A stretch of DNA of 31,283 nucleotides, from contig DJVL01000034.1 in assembly GCA_002440845.1 (NCBI GenBank), positions 1 to 31,283 of the forward strand, written 5' to 3'. The translations under genes were made by a program, and so were the position numbers. The stretch's first letter is position 1, and each line of letters begins with the position of its first letter. Shown here in pieces: positions 15,985-23,173 of this stretch. The notes under the pieces were generated by a model. It did no database searches. It was not told the origin of the DNA and saw only the letters and a list, made by a program, of their open reading frames with translations. The stretch is from Patescibacteria group bacterium UBA6257. Lineage in GTDB: Bacteria > Patescibacteriota > Minisyncoccia > UBA6257.

Positions 15985-16212
15985 TTGGCGCCAACTCTTA
16001 ATAAAAAATCAGAGCGTTTGCTTTTAAGAATTGGAGAATGCTCAAAAGAATTGATCGTTATTGACAAAAAGCTTAAAAACCCTCAAGTTCCTCAAGGCAA
16101 AAAAGAAAAATTAATCTTTAGGCAAAATATTCTAAAGAAAAAAATAGGGGAGTGGTTAAATCATTTAGGCCTGCCCCTTACGGCAGACGCAACAGAAACT
16201 GAAAAACTTTAA
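15985..16212 (+). CDS. Small basic helical hypothetical protein (TTG start)
   Basis: 75 residues starting at a TTG. The start is set by an excellent Shine-Dalgarno, GGAGGTGA at 15971-15978, with a 6-base spacer; there is no ATG nearby. The protein is rich in lysine and leucine with likely helices (LLLRIGECSKELIVIDKKL and LIFRQNILKKKIGEWLNHLG), compatible with a short helical hairpin or coiled coil. I do not recognise a family. It stands alone, followed by a clean terminator, and is divergent from the sigma factor gene. Confidence 0.75.
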   Translation: MAPTLNKKSERLLLRIGECSKELIVIDKKLKNPQVPQGKKEKLIFRQNILKKKIGEWLNHLGLPLTADATETEKL

Positions 16213-16235
16213 ACTTTAGCAAAAGATTAATTCTA

Positions 16236-16260
16236 AAAAAGGGAGGATTTCCTCCCTTTT
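16236..16260 (+). terminator. Intrinsic terminator of the small TTG-start gene
   Basis: GGGAGG (16241-16246), loop ATTT, CCTCCC (16251-16256), then TTTT. The preceding A tract lets it act on the opposite strand too, where it could back up termination of the minus-strand sRNA. Confidence 0.9.
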
Positions 16261-16302
16261 ATTATAATTTTTAAAACCCAAAACAAAATTAATAAAAATT
16301 AA

Positions 16303-16426
16303 TAAAAAAACAGCCCTCTGGTTTTTAACAAATAAATGCCAAAAAACAAAGGACTGTTTTATGGATCTGCTCAGCAGACTGTCGTTATCTTGCTTGGCCT
16401 TCGCTCAATAACAACATTTTACGCGC
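16303..16426 (-). ncRNA. Candidate orphan small RNA, about 124 nt
   Basis: This gap between two plus-strand genes holds a complete minus-strand unit. A near-consensus promoter is followed by three predicted stems and a T tract. Stem 1 pairs 16408-16416 with 16380-16388 (9 bp, one G-U). Stem 2 is TCTGC-TGA-GCAGA at 16366-16378. Stem 3 is an 11-bp terminator stem (16347-16357 with 16310-16320, two G-U pairs) followed by T7. Nothing lies downstream on this strand except the 3' end of an opposing gene, so it is not a leader. A 10-codon ORF starts at the ATG near 16418 but lacks a ribosome site. I do not recognise it as 6S, SRP or RNase P RNA. Confidence 0.65.
16310..16357 (-). terminator. Long terminator hairpin of the candidate sRNA
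   Basis: ACAGTCCTTTG (minus strand, 16347-16357) pairs with CAGAGGGCTGT (16310-16320), extended by T/A pairs inside, and runs into T7 (16304-16310). Confidence 0.75.
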
Positions 16427-16432
16427 AGAATT

Positions 16433-16462
16433 AGTATATTATAATAATCTTCATTGTGTCAA
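16433..16462 (-). promoter_or_regulatory. Near-consensus promoter of the candidate sRNA
   Basis: Minus-strand TTGACA at 16457-16462 (perfect -35) and TATACT at 16433-16438 with an 18-base spacer. This is among the best-matching promoters in the window, and no protein gene lies downstream of it. Confidence 0.75.
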
Positions 16463-16572
16463 GAAATTTTATTGTGAATAACTTTTTTAACAGGAGAACA
16501 GGGAAATTGAAAAAAGACAATAAAAATGGTTGAATATTTGATATAAGGCAAGCAAATTTAAACATTTAAACT

Positions 16573-17292
16573 ATGAAAAATTATCGTTTTTTTATAGAAA
16601 AAAATTTTGAAAAAAATAAAATTATTTACCTTTCCGAAGAAGAATTAATAAACCAGTTAAAAAATGTTCTCCGGCTAAAAGCTAAAGATAAAATTATAAT
16701 TTTTAATAATCAAGAAAAAGAAGTCCTTGCAGAAATAGTTGAGATAAATAAAAATTTTATAAAAATCAAAATCCTTAAAATTTTAGAAAACCAAAACGAG
16801 TCTTTATCAAGAAAAACTATTCTTTATTGTTCAATTTTAAAAAAAGAAAATTTTGAATTGGTTGTCCAAAAAGCTACGGAAATCGGCGTCAAAAGCATTA
16901 TGCCTTTAATTACAAAAAGAACAGTAAAACAAAATTTAAAAGAGGAAAGGTTGAAAAAAATTATAAAAGAAGCAAGCGAGCAATCAGAAAGAATTTCTTT
17001 GCCAATCCTTAATAAGATTCTTACTTTTGAAAAAGCGATTAAAGAATCTTTAAACAATGATATAAACCTTTTTTTTGAGAGAAGGGGAATGAATATTTCT
17101 GAATTAAGAAAATTAAAAGCTGAAAAAGTGGGGGTTTTTATCGGACCAGAAGGAGGTTTCACGGACGAGGAATTGGCTTTAGCCAAAGCCAACAATCATA
17201 AAATAATTAGTTTAGGAAAATTAAATTTAAGAGCTGAAACCTCCGCGATTATTGGCAGTTATTTGGCAGAGAACTTTCTTTCGCCGCTATGA
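16573..17292 (+). CDS. rsmE: 16S rRNA m3U1498 methyltransferase
   Basis: 239 residues, standard for RsmE, which uses SAM to methylate N3 of U1498 in the decoding region of 16S rRNA. The N-terminal PUA-like part has LKNVLRLKAKDKIIIFN. The C-terminal SPOUT (trefoil-knot) part has ILYCSILKKENFELVVQKATEIGV, LITKRTVKQNL, EQSERISLP, then the knot signature IGPEGGFTDEEL and LGKLNLRAETSAI. All hallmark segments are present. Its 3' end overlaps the 3' end of the convergent Xer gene by 34 bases. The upstream gap carries the minus-strand sRNA; I see no strong promoter for rsmE itself. Confidence 0.96.
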   Translation: MKNYRFFIEKNFEKNKIIYLSEEELINQLKNVLRLKAKDKIIIFNNQEKEVLAEIVEINKNFIKIKILKILENQNESLSRKTILYCSILKKENFELVVQKATEIGVKSIMPLITKRTVKQNLKEERLKKIIKEASEQSERISLPILNKILTFEKAIKESLNNDINLFFERRGMNISELRKLKAEKVGVFIGPEGGFTDEELALAKANNHKIISLGKLNLRAETSAIIGSYLAENFLSPL

Positions 17293-18224
17293 TATTTGCT
17301 ATGGATGTCTTTCAGCTTTTTTGAAGTCACGTGGGTATAAATTTGAGTAGTGGCAATATTTCTATGGCCTAAAAATTCCTGAACTAATCTCAAGTCAACT
17401 CCCTGCATCAATAAATCAGTGGCAAAACTGTGGCGAATGGTATGGGGGCTTGCCGGAATGGAAATACCCGATTTTAAAACATATTTTTTGACAATGTTTT
17501 CCACCGAGCGGGTGGTTAATCTCCTTAAAGCCGCTTTCGGGCCTTTATAATTTATAAACAACGCTTTCTCTCCGTCGTTTTTTCTTGTTTCTAAATAATC
17601 TTTTAAAGCTTTTAAAGACCGAGGGGATAAATATACCGGTCTGATTTTTCCTCCTTTGCCGATAACATTTATTTCCAAATCGTCGTTTAAATTATTTATT
17701 TTTATTTGGTCCTTATTTAAATTAACTAATTCCGCCACCCTTAAGCCGGTAGAAAACAAAACTTCTAAAATAGCCCTGTCCCTTAAACCAATTTCGCTCG
17801 TAATATCCGGAGCCAAAAGAAGTTTTTCAATTTGCTCTAAATTTAAAAATTTTATGCTTTTTTCTGTTTTTTCTTTTATCAATTTAATTTTTTCCGCAGG
17901 CAAAGATAAAATATCCCTATCGGCAAAGAAATTTAAAAAATTCCTCAGAGCAATAAGGTAATAATTGATAGAACGTTTTTTAAGGGGCTGATGATTGTTT
18001 TTATTATAAGTCTGGGATAAATAAACCCGATATTTCCAAATATGGTCGCCGGTTAATTCAAAAGGCTTAAGGTTGGCTAAATTATTTTCTTTCAACCATT
18101 TTTCAAACTTATTAATCAAGCGGAAATAGGTAGTTTGGCTGTTATGGCTTAGGCCTTTTTCTATATCAAGGTATTCAAAAAATTCAGGAATAAATTCAAT
18201 AATTGTTTTATTGGTTTTTTTCAT
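17259..18224 (-). CDS. Xer-type tyrosine recombinase
   Basis: 321 residues from the ATG at 18224; an upstream TTG at 18236 would add four residues. A SAM-like N-terminal DNA-binding domain is followed by the catalytic domain with the full set: R162 (STGLRVAEL), lysine in IGKGGKIRP (about 191-193), H261 and R264 (HTIRHSF), H287 (LGHRNIATTQ) and nucleophile Y296 (IYTHV). Size and sequence fit XerC/XerD, which resolve chromosome dimers at dif; a lone Xer, as in several reduced bacteria, is likely. It is not beside the restriction module, so I do not link it to a mobile element. A promoter and a leader hairpin precede it. Confidence 0.92.
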   Translation of the reverse strand: MKKTNKTIIEFIPEFFEYLDIEKGLSHNSQTTYFRLINKFEKWLKENNLANLKPFELTGDHIWKYRVYLSQTYNKNNHQPLKKRSINYYLIALRNFLNFFADRDILSLPAEKIKLIKEKTEKSIKFLNLEQIEKLLLAPDITSEIGLRDRAILEVLFSTGLRVAELVNLNKDQIKINNLNDDLEINVIGKGGKIRPVYLSPRSLKALKDYLETRKNDGEKALFINYKGPKAALRRLTTRSVENIVKKYVLKSGISIPASPHTIRHSFATDLLMQGVDLRLVQEFLGHRNIATTQIYTHVTSKKLKDIHSKYHSGERKFSAK

Positions 18225-18274
18225 TTTTTTAAACAAGGGGAGTAGGGTTGTTTTAAATATAATTTTCCTTAATT

Positions 18275-18306
18275 AAACTTCGCTAAAGCTACATTATGCG
18301 AAGTTT
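18275..18306 (-). repeat. Hairpin in the Xer leader
   Basis: AAACTTCGC (18275-18283) and GCGAAGTTT (18298-18306) form a perfect 9-bp stem with a 14-base loop. It lies between the predicted transcription start (about 18309) and the start codon, so it should form at the very 5' end of the mRNA. Confidence 0.6.
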
Positions 18307-18315
18307 ATTATATTT

Positions 18316-18343
18316 ATTTTAACAGCTAAAAAATCGCTGTCAA
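18316..18343 (-). promoter_or_regulatory. Promoter of the Xer recombinase gene
   Basis: Minus-strand TTGACA (18338-18343) and TAAAAT (18316-18321), spacer 16. The spacer contains an inverted repeat ACAGC/GCTGT that overlaps the -35 box and could be an operator. Confidence 0.65.
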
Positions 18344-18396
18344 TACTCCACTCACCCTCCCGGTCTTTCCGATTAGAAACTTTTTATTAATAAATA

Positions 18397-18594
18397 TTAT
18401 TTAATTAAAGGATTTAAAATTCTAATCAAGGCTTCTAAAGCAGCCACCAACAATCTCCCTGCTGACTTTAATAGAGTTATAAAAGTATTAACAATTCCAG
18501 AGGAAAAAATTTTCTCAACCAGCTGGCTGCACTCTTCAAAAACCTTGGAAATAGATTGAGATAATTGATTAATAAAAGGGTCTAAGCTATCCAT
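18397..18594 (-). CDS. Small amphipathic hypothetical protein
   Basis: 65 residues from the ATG at 18594 (a TTG at 18612 is an alternative). The first part is polar with SLDPFINQLSQSISKVF. The second is strongly amphipathic, with LLKSAGRLLVAALEALIRIL. Such a helix could lie on a membrane. No ribosome site is visible, but TATATT sits about 8 bases before the ATG, so a leaderless mRNA is conceivable. I do not recognise a family. It lies alone between the Xer promoter region and gltX on the same strand. Moderate doubt that it is translated. Confidence 0.45.
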   Translation of the reverse strand: MDSLDPFINQLSQSISKVFEECSQLVEKIFSSGIVNTFITLLKSAGRLLVAALEALIRILNPLIK

Positions 18595-18670
18595 AGGAAT
18601 ACAATATAGCAAAGATAATAAATTTTTTAGTTTTTAAACATTTTAAAATTGAGACAATATATTCTTTAAA

Positions 18671-20170
18671 TTATAATTTTTCTATCGCCTTTTCTATTCT
18701 TCTCAAGCTTTCTTTTTTCCCTAACACTTCGGCAATTTCAAAAGGCCCGGCAGAAGCTTTCTTTCCTGACAAAGCAACTCTTAACGGCCAAAGCATTTTT
18801 CCTCTGTCTTCAGCGTATAAGGGCTCGGCGTTAATAAAACTGGTAATCTTTACCTGAAGATTAATCCTGTTAAATTCTTTTTCCGGTATTTCTTCTATAA
18901 TTTTAAAAGAATCCGCCAGAGATTTTTTTAATTCGTTTTTAGTCATTTCTTTCCAAAGCAAATCATCTGCCGGATAATTTATTTCTTTTTTGAAAAAGAA
19001 ATCGGAAACTTCCAAGAGGTCTCTTAATTTATTAATCCTTGATACCTCAACCTCCAAAACCTTTTTTATATAATCTTCGCTGTACTGCTCTAATAATTCC
19101 GGCTGGCCTGAATAATTTTTAAGATAATTAATCGTAGCGGACAAAAGTTGCTCTATGAGAATTTTCCTTAGATATTGGGAATTAAACCAATCAAGCTTTT
19201 GGATATTAAAAATCGCCCCCCCTTTTTGAACTCTCCGAATATCAAACTTCTGAATCAATTCTTCCAAAGTAAAAATTTCCTGATCCTCATGGGGGTGCCA
19301 GCCCAATAAAGCTAAAAAATTTATCATCGGCTCTGGAAAATAGCCCATTCTTCGATATTCAGTAAAAGCCACAACCCCGTGCCTTTTGCTTAATTTTGAC
19401 CTATCCTGCCCTAAAATCATCGGCAAATGCGCGTAAATAGGCCTAGGAAAGCCCAAAGCTTCCTGGATAACTATTTGCTTAGGTGTATTAGAAATATGGT
19501 CTTCTCCCCTAATTACGTGCGTTATCTTCATTAAATAGTCGTCAATAACCACTGACAGATTATAAAGGGGTTCTTTTAGATTTTTGGCTATGACAATATC
19601 CCCTATTGTTTTTAAATCAATTTCAATTTCTCCCCTTATTAAATCGGAGAATTTTATTTTGACAGCTGGCACCTTTAATCTGATAATCGCTGGCTTGCCT
19701 TGTTTTAAATATTCTTTTACAACTTCCTCGGCTAAATCTCGGCACTTTCCGGGATAAATTTGAGACATCCCCCTTGAAATCATATCTTCTTTTTGAGCTA
19801 TCCTTTCTTCAGGAGTACAAAAACAATAATAAGCTTTTTTCTCATCTAATAATTGCTTGATATATTTTTCGTATATTTCCACTCTCTCGCTTTGACGATA
19901 AGGACCGAATTCCGTCTGTTTATCCGGCCCTTCATCCCAATCCAAGCCTAACCATTTTAAACTTTCAAAAATGTTTTCTTCATATTGCTTTTTTGACCTT
20001 GCCTTATCTGTATCTTCAATCCTGACTATAAACTTTCCTCCTAGTTTTCTGGCAAACAAATAATTAAAAAGGGCTGTTCTGGCAGTGCCAAGATGAAACC
20101 ACCCAGTCGGACTAGGCGCTATTCTGACTCTGGGGCCAAATAATGATTGTGAGCTTTTAGGGTCGTCCAT
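18671..20170 (-). CDS. gltX: Glutamyl-tRNA synthetase
   Basis: 499 residues, class I aminoacyl-tRNA synthetase charging tRNA-Glu in the cytoplasm. The HIGH motif appears as HLGT (26-29) within RIAPSPTGWFHLGTARTALFN's region. GEDHISNTPKQ and the KMSKS motif as KLSKRHG follow, then the helical anticodon-binding region. The C-terminal half includes GWHPHEDQEIFTLEEL and ends in a lysine/glutamate-rich helix. Length and motifs are normal. The ATG at 20170 gives the usual short N-terminus. murG lies 66 bases upstream on the same strand and may be co-transcribed. Whether the enzyme also charges tRNA-Gln cannot be told here. Confidence 0.97.
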   Translation of the reverse strand: MDDPKSSQSLFGPRVRIAPSPTGWFHLGTARTALFNYLFARKLGGKFIVRIEDTDKARSKKQYEENIFESLKWLGLDWDEGPDKQTEFGPYRQSERVEIYEKYIKQLLDEKKAYYCFCTPEERIAQKEDMISRGMSQIYPGKCRDLAEEVVKEYLKQGKPAIIRLKVPAVKIKFSDLIRGEIEIDLKTIGDIVIAKNLKEPLYNLSVVIDDYLMKITHVIRGEDHISNTPKQIVIQEALGFPRPIYAHLPMILGQDRSKLSKRHGVVAFTEYRRMGYFPEPMINFLALLGWHPHEDQEIFTLEELIQKFDIRRVQKGGAIFNIQKLDWFNSQYLRKILIEQLLSATINYLKNYSGQPELLEQYSEDYIKKVLEVEVSRINKLRDLLEVSDFFFKKEINYPADDLLWKEMTKNELKKSLADSFKIIEEIPEKEFNRINLQVKITSFINAEPLYAEDRGKMLWPLRVALSGKKASAGPFEIAEVLGKKESLRRIEKAIEKL

Positions 20171-20236
20171 AAATAATCGCTTTTTAGCAATTATAAATCA
20201 TAGCATAAAAACCGACTTTGGATAATATAGAGACCA

Positions 20237-21427
20237 TTAATTAACAAAAAAACTTTGCATTAAATTCTCGGCAATTTCTTTGGTGGCGTTTGGCAAAGCA
20301 AAATTTAAAGCGGCTTTGGACATTGAATCAAGCTTTTCCTTATCGTTAATCACCCTATTCAGAAGATCGTTAAAAATATTAGGACTAAGATTTTTTTCCT
20401 CTACCACAATTGCCGCACCATTTTTGGCATACTCATACGCGTTTATTCTTTGGTGGTCTCTGGTTGCCCAAGGCAAAGGAATAAGAATAGCCGGTTTGCC
20501 GGAAAGAGCAATCTCAAAAATTAATCCGCTGCCAGCCCGGGCCACAATTAAATCGCTTATCAAATAAACGTTTCTTAAAGAAAAAATATTTAAAGCCTCC
20601 TCTTCCCTTAAAAAAGCAAACGGATGATAATATTTTTTTCCTTCTTCGCTGCCTATTATTTCCCGAAAAACAATATCTGCCTCATTGACGACTATCTGAT
20701 AATTTTTTTCTCCTGTCTGATGAATTATTTCCGCTTTATCAATAATCTTTGGAAGAATATCTAAAACTAAATCATTTATATTGCTTGCTCCCTGAGACCC
20801 GCCTATAAAAGTTATTAATGTTCTCTCTTCGCTTAACCCGAGAGATTTTTTGACTGATAATTTATCAATCTTATAATTTAATAAATTTTCTCTTACCGGA
20901 TTACCTGTTAAAATAGTTTTCTTTGATGGAAAAAACCGCTTGCTATATTCAAAGGAAATAAATATTTTTTTGCAAAATCTGCCAAAAAAATGATTAACTA
21001 AACCCGGCACAGCATCGCTTTCATGAATATAAGCGGGAATAAAAAAAATTATTCCCCAAACCATTATCGGCAAAGAACCATAGCCTCCTTTAGAAAATAT
21101 TAAATCGGGCATAATGGTAAAAAGATAGAAAAAAGTCTGAATAATGCCGGCGATAACCCTGAAAAAATCAAAAAAATTTTCCAAAGAAAAAGACCGCCGA
21201 AATTTTCCTGTTAAAATCTTTTTCACCATTATCCCCTCTTTCAGAACATAAGGAACGACAAAATCATCCGGTCCGATATAAATAATTTCTATCGGAATAT
21301 TCTTGGCTTCAGATATTTTTTTTATCTCTCTTGATACGGCAATTAAAGGAAAAGTATGCCCTCCTGAACCGCCTCCGGTAAGAACTATTCTGACTTTTTT
21401 ATTTTGCTTTAAAAAAGGAAAATTCAT
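20237..21427 (-). CDS. murG: UDP-GlcNAc--lipid I transferase
   Basis: 396 residues. MurG adds GlcNAc to lipid I on the inner face of the membrane to make lipid II. It is a GT-B fold enzyme: the N-terminal VLTGGGSGGHTFPLIAVSREI loop binds the lipid phosphate, KGGYGSLPIMVWG follows, and the C-terminal UDP-GlcNAc site shows ITFIGGSQGASNIND, LIVARAGSGLIFEIALSGKPAILIP split across the donor pocket and the ATRDHQRINAYEYA segment. Hydrophobic patches between 85 and 135 fit membrane association. murD and ftsW are about 17 kb away in this window, so the wall genes are split. The start fits the family. Confidence 0.96.
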   Translation of the reverse strand: MNFPFLKQNKKVRIVLTGGGSGGHTFPLIAVSREIKKISEAKNIPIEIIYIGPDDFVVPYVLKEGIMVKKILTGKFRRSFSLENFFDFFRVIAGIIQTFFYLFTIMPDLIFSKGGYGSLPIMVWGIIFFIPAYIHESDAVPGLVNHFFGRFCKKIFISFEYSKRFFPSKKTILTGNPVRENLLNYKIDKLSVKKSLGLSEERTLITFIGGSQGASNINDLVLDILPKIIDKAEIIHQTGEKNYQIVVNEADIVFREIIGSEEGKKYYHPFAFLREEEALNIFSLRNVYLISDLIVARAGSGLIFEIALSGKPAILIPLPWATRDHQRINAYEYAKNGAAIVVEEKNLSPNIFNDLLNRVINDKEKLDSMSKAALNFALPNATKEIAENLMQSFFVN

Positions 21428-21518
21428 AAATTTTAATTAAATAGCCAATAACCAATATCTACTATCTAACATATCATTATAATTAAAATGCCAGAAAAAG
21501 AAAATAACGACGAAGAGG

Positions 21519-21558
21519 TATTTCAATATATTTCAACGTATTTCCACGCATTTCTATG
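21519..21558. repeat. Four degenerate 10-bp tandem units upstream of murG
   Basis: TATTTCAATA, TATTTCAACG, TATTTCCACG and CATTTCTATG lie head to tail. They also fall within a 32-codon ORF (ATG at 21488, stop at 21584-21586) that follows a TATAAT by 4 bases. The array is on the 5' side of both murG and the nuclease gene's 3' end. Confidence 0.5.
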
Positions 21559-21597
21559 CATAGATATTCCTTTATCTGATATTTAAGATTTGTGTTA

Positions 21598-22443
21598 TCA
21601 GTCCTCAAAAGATAACTGATTTTTTTCTCCGCCGATTTTTTCTTCTCTTTCAATAATTTCTTTTTTTAACTCTTGTATTTTTTTCTTCTTCTCCTCTCCT
21701 GTTTCTTTTATCGCTTCCACGTATTTGCAAAAAAGACACTCTGGAGATGAAGCTGGAGGTTTCTTAGCCATCAAACACTTAAAAATATCATTGATAGTTC
21801 CTTCTATCCAAGAATCATCGCCTTGGTAAGGAATAATCTTTATGTCAAACTCCAATCTGGCGTTAAAACTTTCTTTGTCTTTTTTGCCATTGGCGTAAAC
21901 AAAATAACCAACAGGAAAAACTTTAAAGCCATTTTTCCTGAAAAGCCATTGGTAAATTTCCATTTGCCTTTTATAAGCAATCTGCCAATCTGAATCAAGA
22001 TTCACTTCGCCATCTTTTGAAGTAGCTTTGTAATCAACCACTATCAATTCGTTGCTTTGGTTTATCCAAATATCATCAACCGCCCCATAAATTAAAAAGT
22101 TGGTATAGGGATACAGGAAACGAATCCCGCTAAAATTGCTTCTCCACTCTTCTATTTTTGGATGTTTAAAAGGCACGGCTTTAATCCTCGCTTTTTCCAT
22201 CAAAGGATGGGGCTTCTGGCTATTTCTGTAAAAATCAAATTCTTTTTTTAATAAAGCGTCCACTGCCGAATTAAGATTAAAAGGAAATCCGGGCGGCCGG
22301 CTAATACCCAATTTTCTGTCTAAATAGAAACAATGGGGACATTCCAAAAAAAGATCTATTTTTGAACGGCTTAATTTAAAAGGCATTTTGGAACCGTAAT
22401 GGAAAAGATTGTTCAATTTCCTATTATCTGAAAAATACTCCAT
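21598..22443 (-). CDS. PD-(D/E)XK nuclease-family protein (RecB/Cas4-like)
   Basis: 281 residues. The start LSRSKIDLFLECPHCFYLDRK has the CxxC and Ser-x-Ser signature of the PDDEXK_1 group. The nuclease core is GAVDDIWINQ with the metal-binding Asp, then ELIVVDYKATSKDG giving D-x-K, then the RQMEIYQWLF helix with the QxxxY motif. A second cysteine pair in PECLFCKYV near residue 240 could complete an iron-sulfur cluster with the N-terminal pair, as in AddB/Cas4. The C-terminal tail is lysine/glutamate rich. It sits between the methyltransferase gene and murG. No cas genes or CRISPR repeats occur in the window, so repair or DNA processing is more likely than adaptation. Confidence 0.88.
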   Translation of the reverse strand: MEYFSDNRKLNNLFHYGSKMPFKLSRSKIDLFLECPHCFYLDRKLGISRPPGFPFNLNSAVDALLKKEFDFYRNSQKPHPLMEKARIKAVPFKHPKIEEWRSNFSGIRFLYPYTNFLIYGAVDDIWINQSNELIVVDYKATSKDGEVNLDSDWQIAYKRQMEIYQWLFRKNGFKVFPVGYFVYANGKKDKESFNARLEFDIKIIPYQGDDSWIEGTINDIFKCLMAKKPPASSPECLFCKYVEAIKETGEEKKKKIQELKKEIIEREEKIGGEKNQLSFED

Positions 22444-22465
22444 AAAATAAAATGATTAAAATTTG

Positions 22466-23173
22466 CTAAATTTTTCTTCCGATAAGGTAAAAATTGTTTA
22501 ATTCTTTATTATTATTAATTAAGCCGGCGGCTTCTATAAAAAACCCTGCTTGTTTTGCTATTGTTTTTAATTCTTTTAAACTAAAAAGATGGAAATAACG
22601 ATTGATAATTGTCTCCCCTCTTCCATTTTTCCAAGGATAAAAAATATCGCCAAAATCTAAAAAAGAACAAAAAAATATTTTTTTAAAAAAATAATAAAGT
22701 ATCAACGGCTTGGCCTTGGAAAAAGATTTTAAATCCCAAACGGTTATTATTAATTTACCGTTTTTTTTCAAAATTCTTTTTGCTTCTAAAAGAAACTTTC
22801 TTCTTAGGCCTGCTGAGGGAATATGATGAAAAACAGCTAAGCTATAAATCTTATCAAAAGTGTTGTCTTTAAAAGGAAGCATTAAAGCATCGCCTTTTTG
22901 AAAATCAGCTTCGGGATATTGCTCCTTCGCTATTTTTATCAAACTTTCAGAAAAATCCACGCCTTGGTAAACAACTTCTTTCTTTTTAAAAATTTGATAT
23001 AGTTTGCCGTTCCCGCAACCTAAATCAAGAATTCTTTCTCCCTTTTTTAAGTCCTGAAACAAAAAATCCAACCCAAACCAAACTTCCTTTCTGGTTTTTG
23101 CAAATTGATCAGCTATCTTGTTATAATCACTTTGAGTTTTATCTAATAAATATCGGGCATAAGCTTCTTTCAT
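22466..23173 (-). CDS. Trm9/ALKBH8-like tRNA wobble-uridine methyltransferase
   Basis: 235 residues, SAM-dependent class I fold. YNKIADQFAKTRKEVW (17-32) matches the YxxIAxxFxxTR..W opening of the Trm9/ALKBH8 group. Motif I is LDLGCGNG (49-56), the acidic residue after beta 2 is D73, and the group-specific LAVFHHIPS (112-120), TVWDLKS (144-150), DIFYPWK (176-182) and RYFHLF (192-197) are all present. In eukaryotes this enzyme esterifies cm5U34 of tRNA to mcm5U, using Trm112 as activator. Here it is divergent from and directly abuts elp3, which should make cm5U. Its start codon touches that of elp3, with no ribosome site. Substrate is inferred from family and neighbourhood; no Trm112 is visible. 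Confidence 0.85.
   Translation of the reverse strand: MKEAYARYLLDKTQSDYNKIADQFAKTRKEVWFGLDFLFQDLKKGERILDLGCGNGKLYQIFKKKEVVYQGVDFSESLIKIAKEQYPEADFQKGDALMLPFKDNTFDKIYSLAVFHHIPSAGLRRKFLLEAKRILKKNGKLIITVWDLKSFSKAKPLILYYFFKKIFFCSFLDFGDIFYPWKNGRGETIINRYFHLFSLKELKTIAKQAGFFIEAAGLINNNKELNNFYLIGRKI
23118..23147 (+). promoter_or_regulatory. Possible elp3 promoter inside the methyltransferase gene
   Basis: TTGTTA (23118-23123) and TCTAAT (23142-23147) with an 18-base spacer lie within the 5' coding part of the divergent methyltransferase gene. A start near 23154 would give a leader of about 20 bases, antisense to that gene. Confidence 0.35.

Noticed and set aside
17259..18224. The tyrosine recombinase as the integrase of the restriction module
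   Set aside because: It is 7 kb beyond the module among housekeeping genes and has the size and motifs of a chromosomal Xer.
21598..22443. Cas4 of a CRISPR system
   Set aside because: No cas1, cas2 or repeat-spacer array exists in the window, and similar stand-alone nucleases are common.
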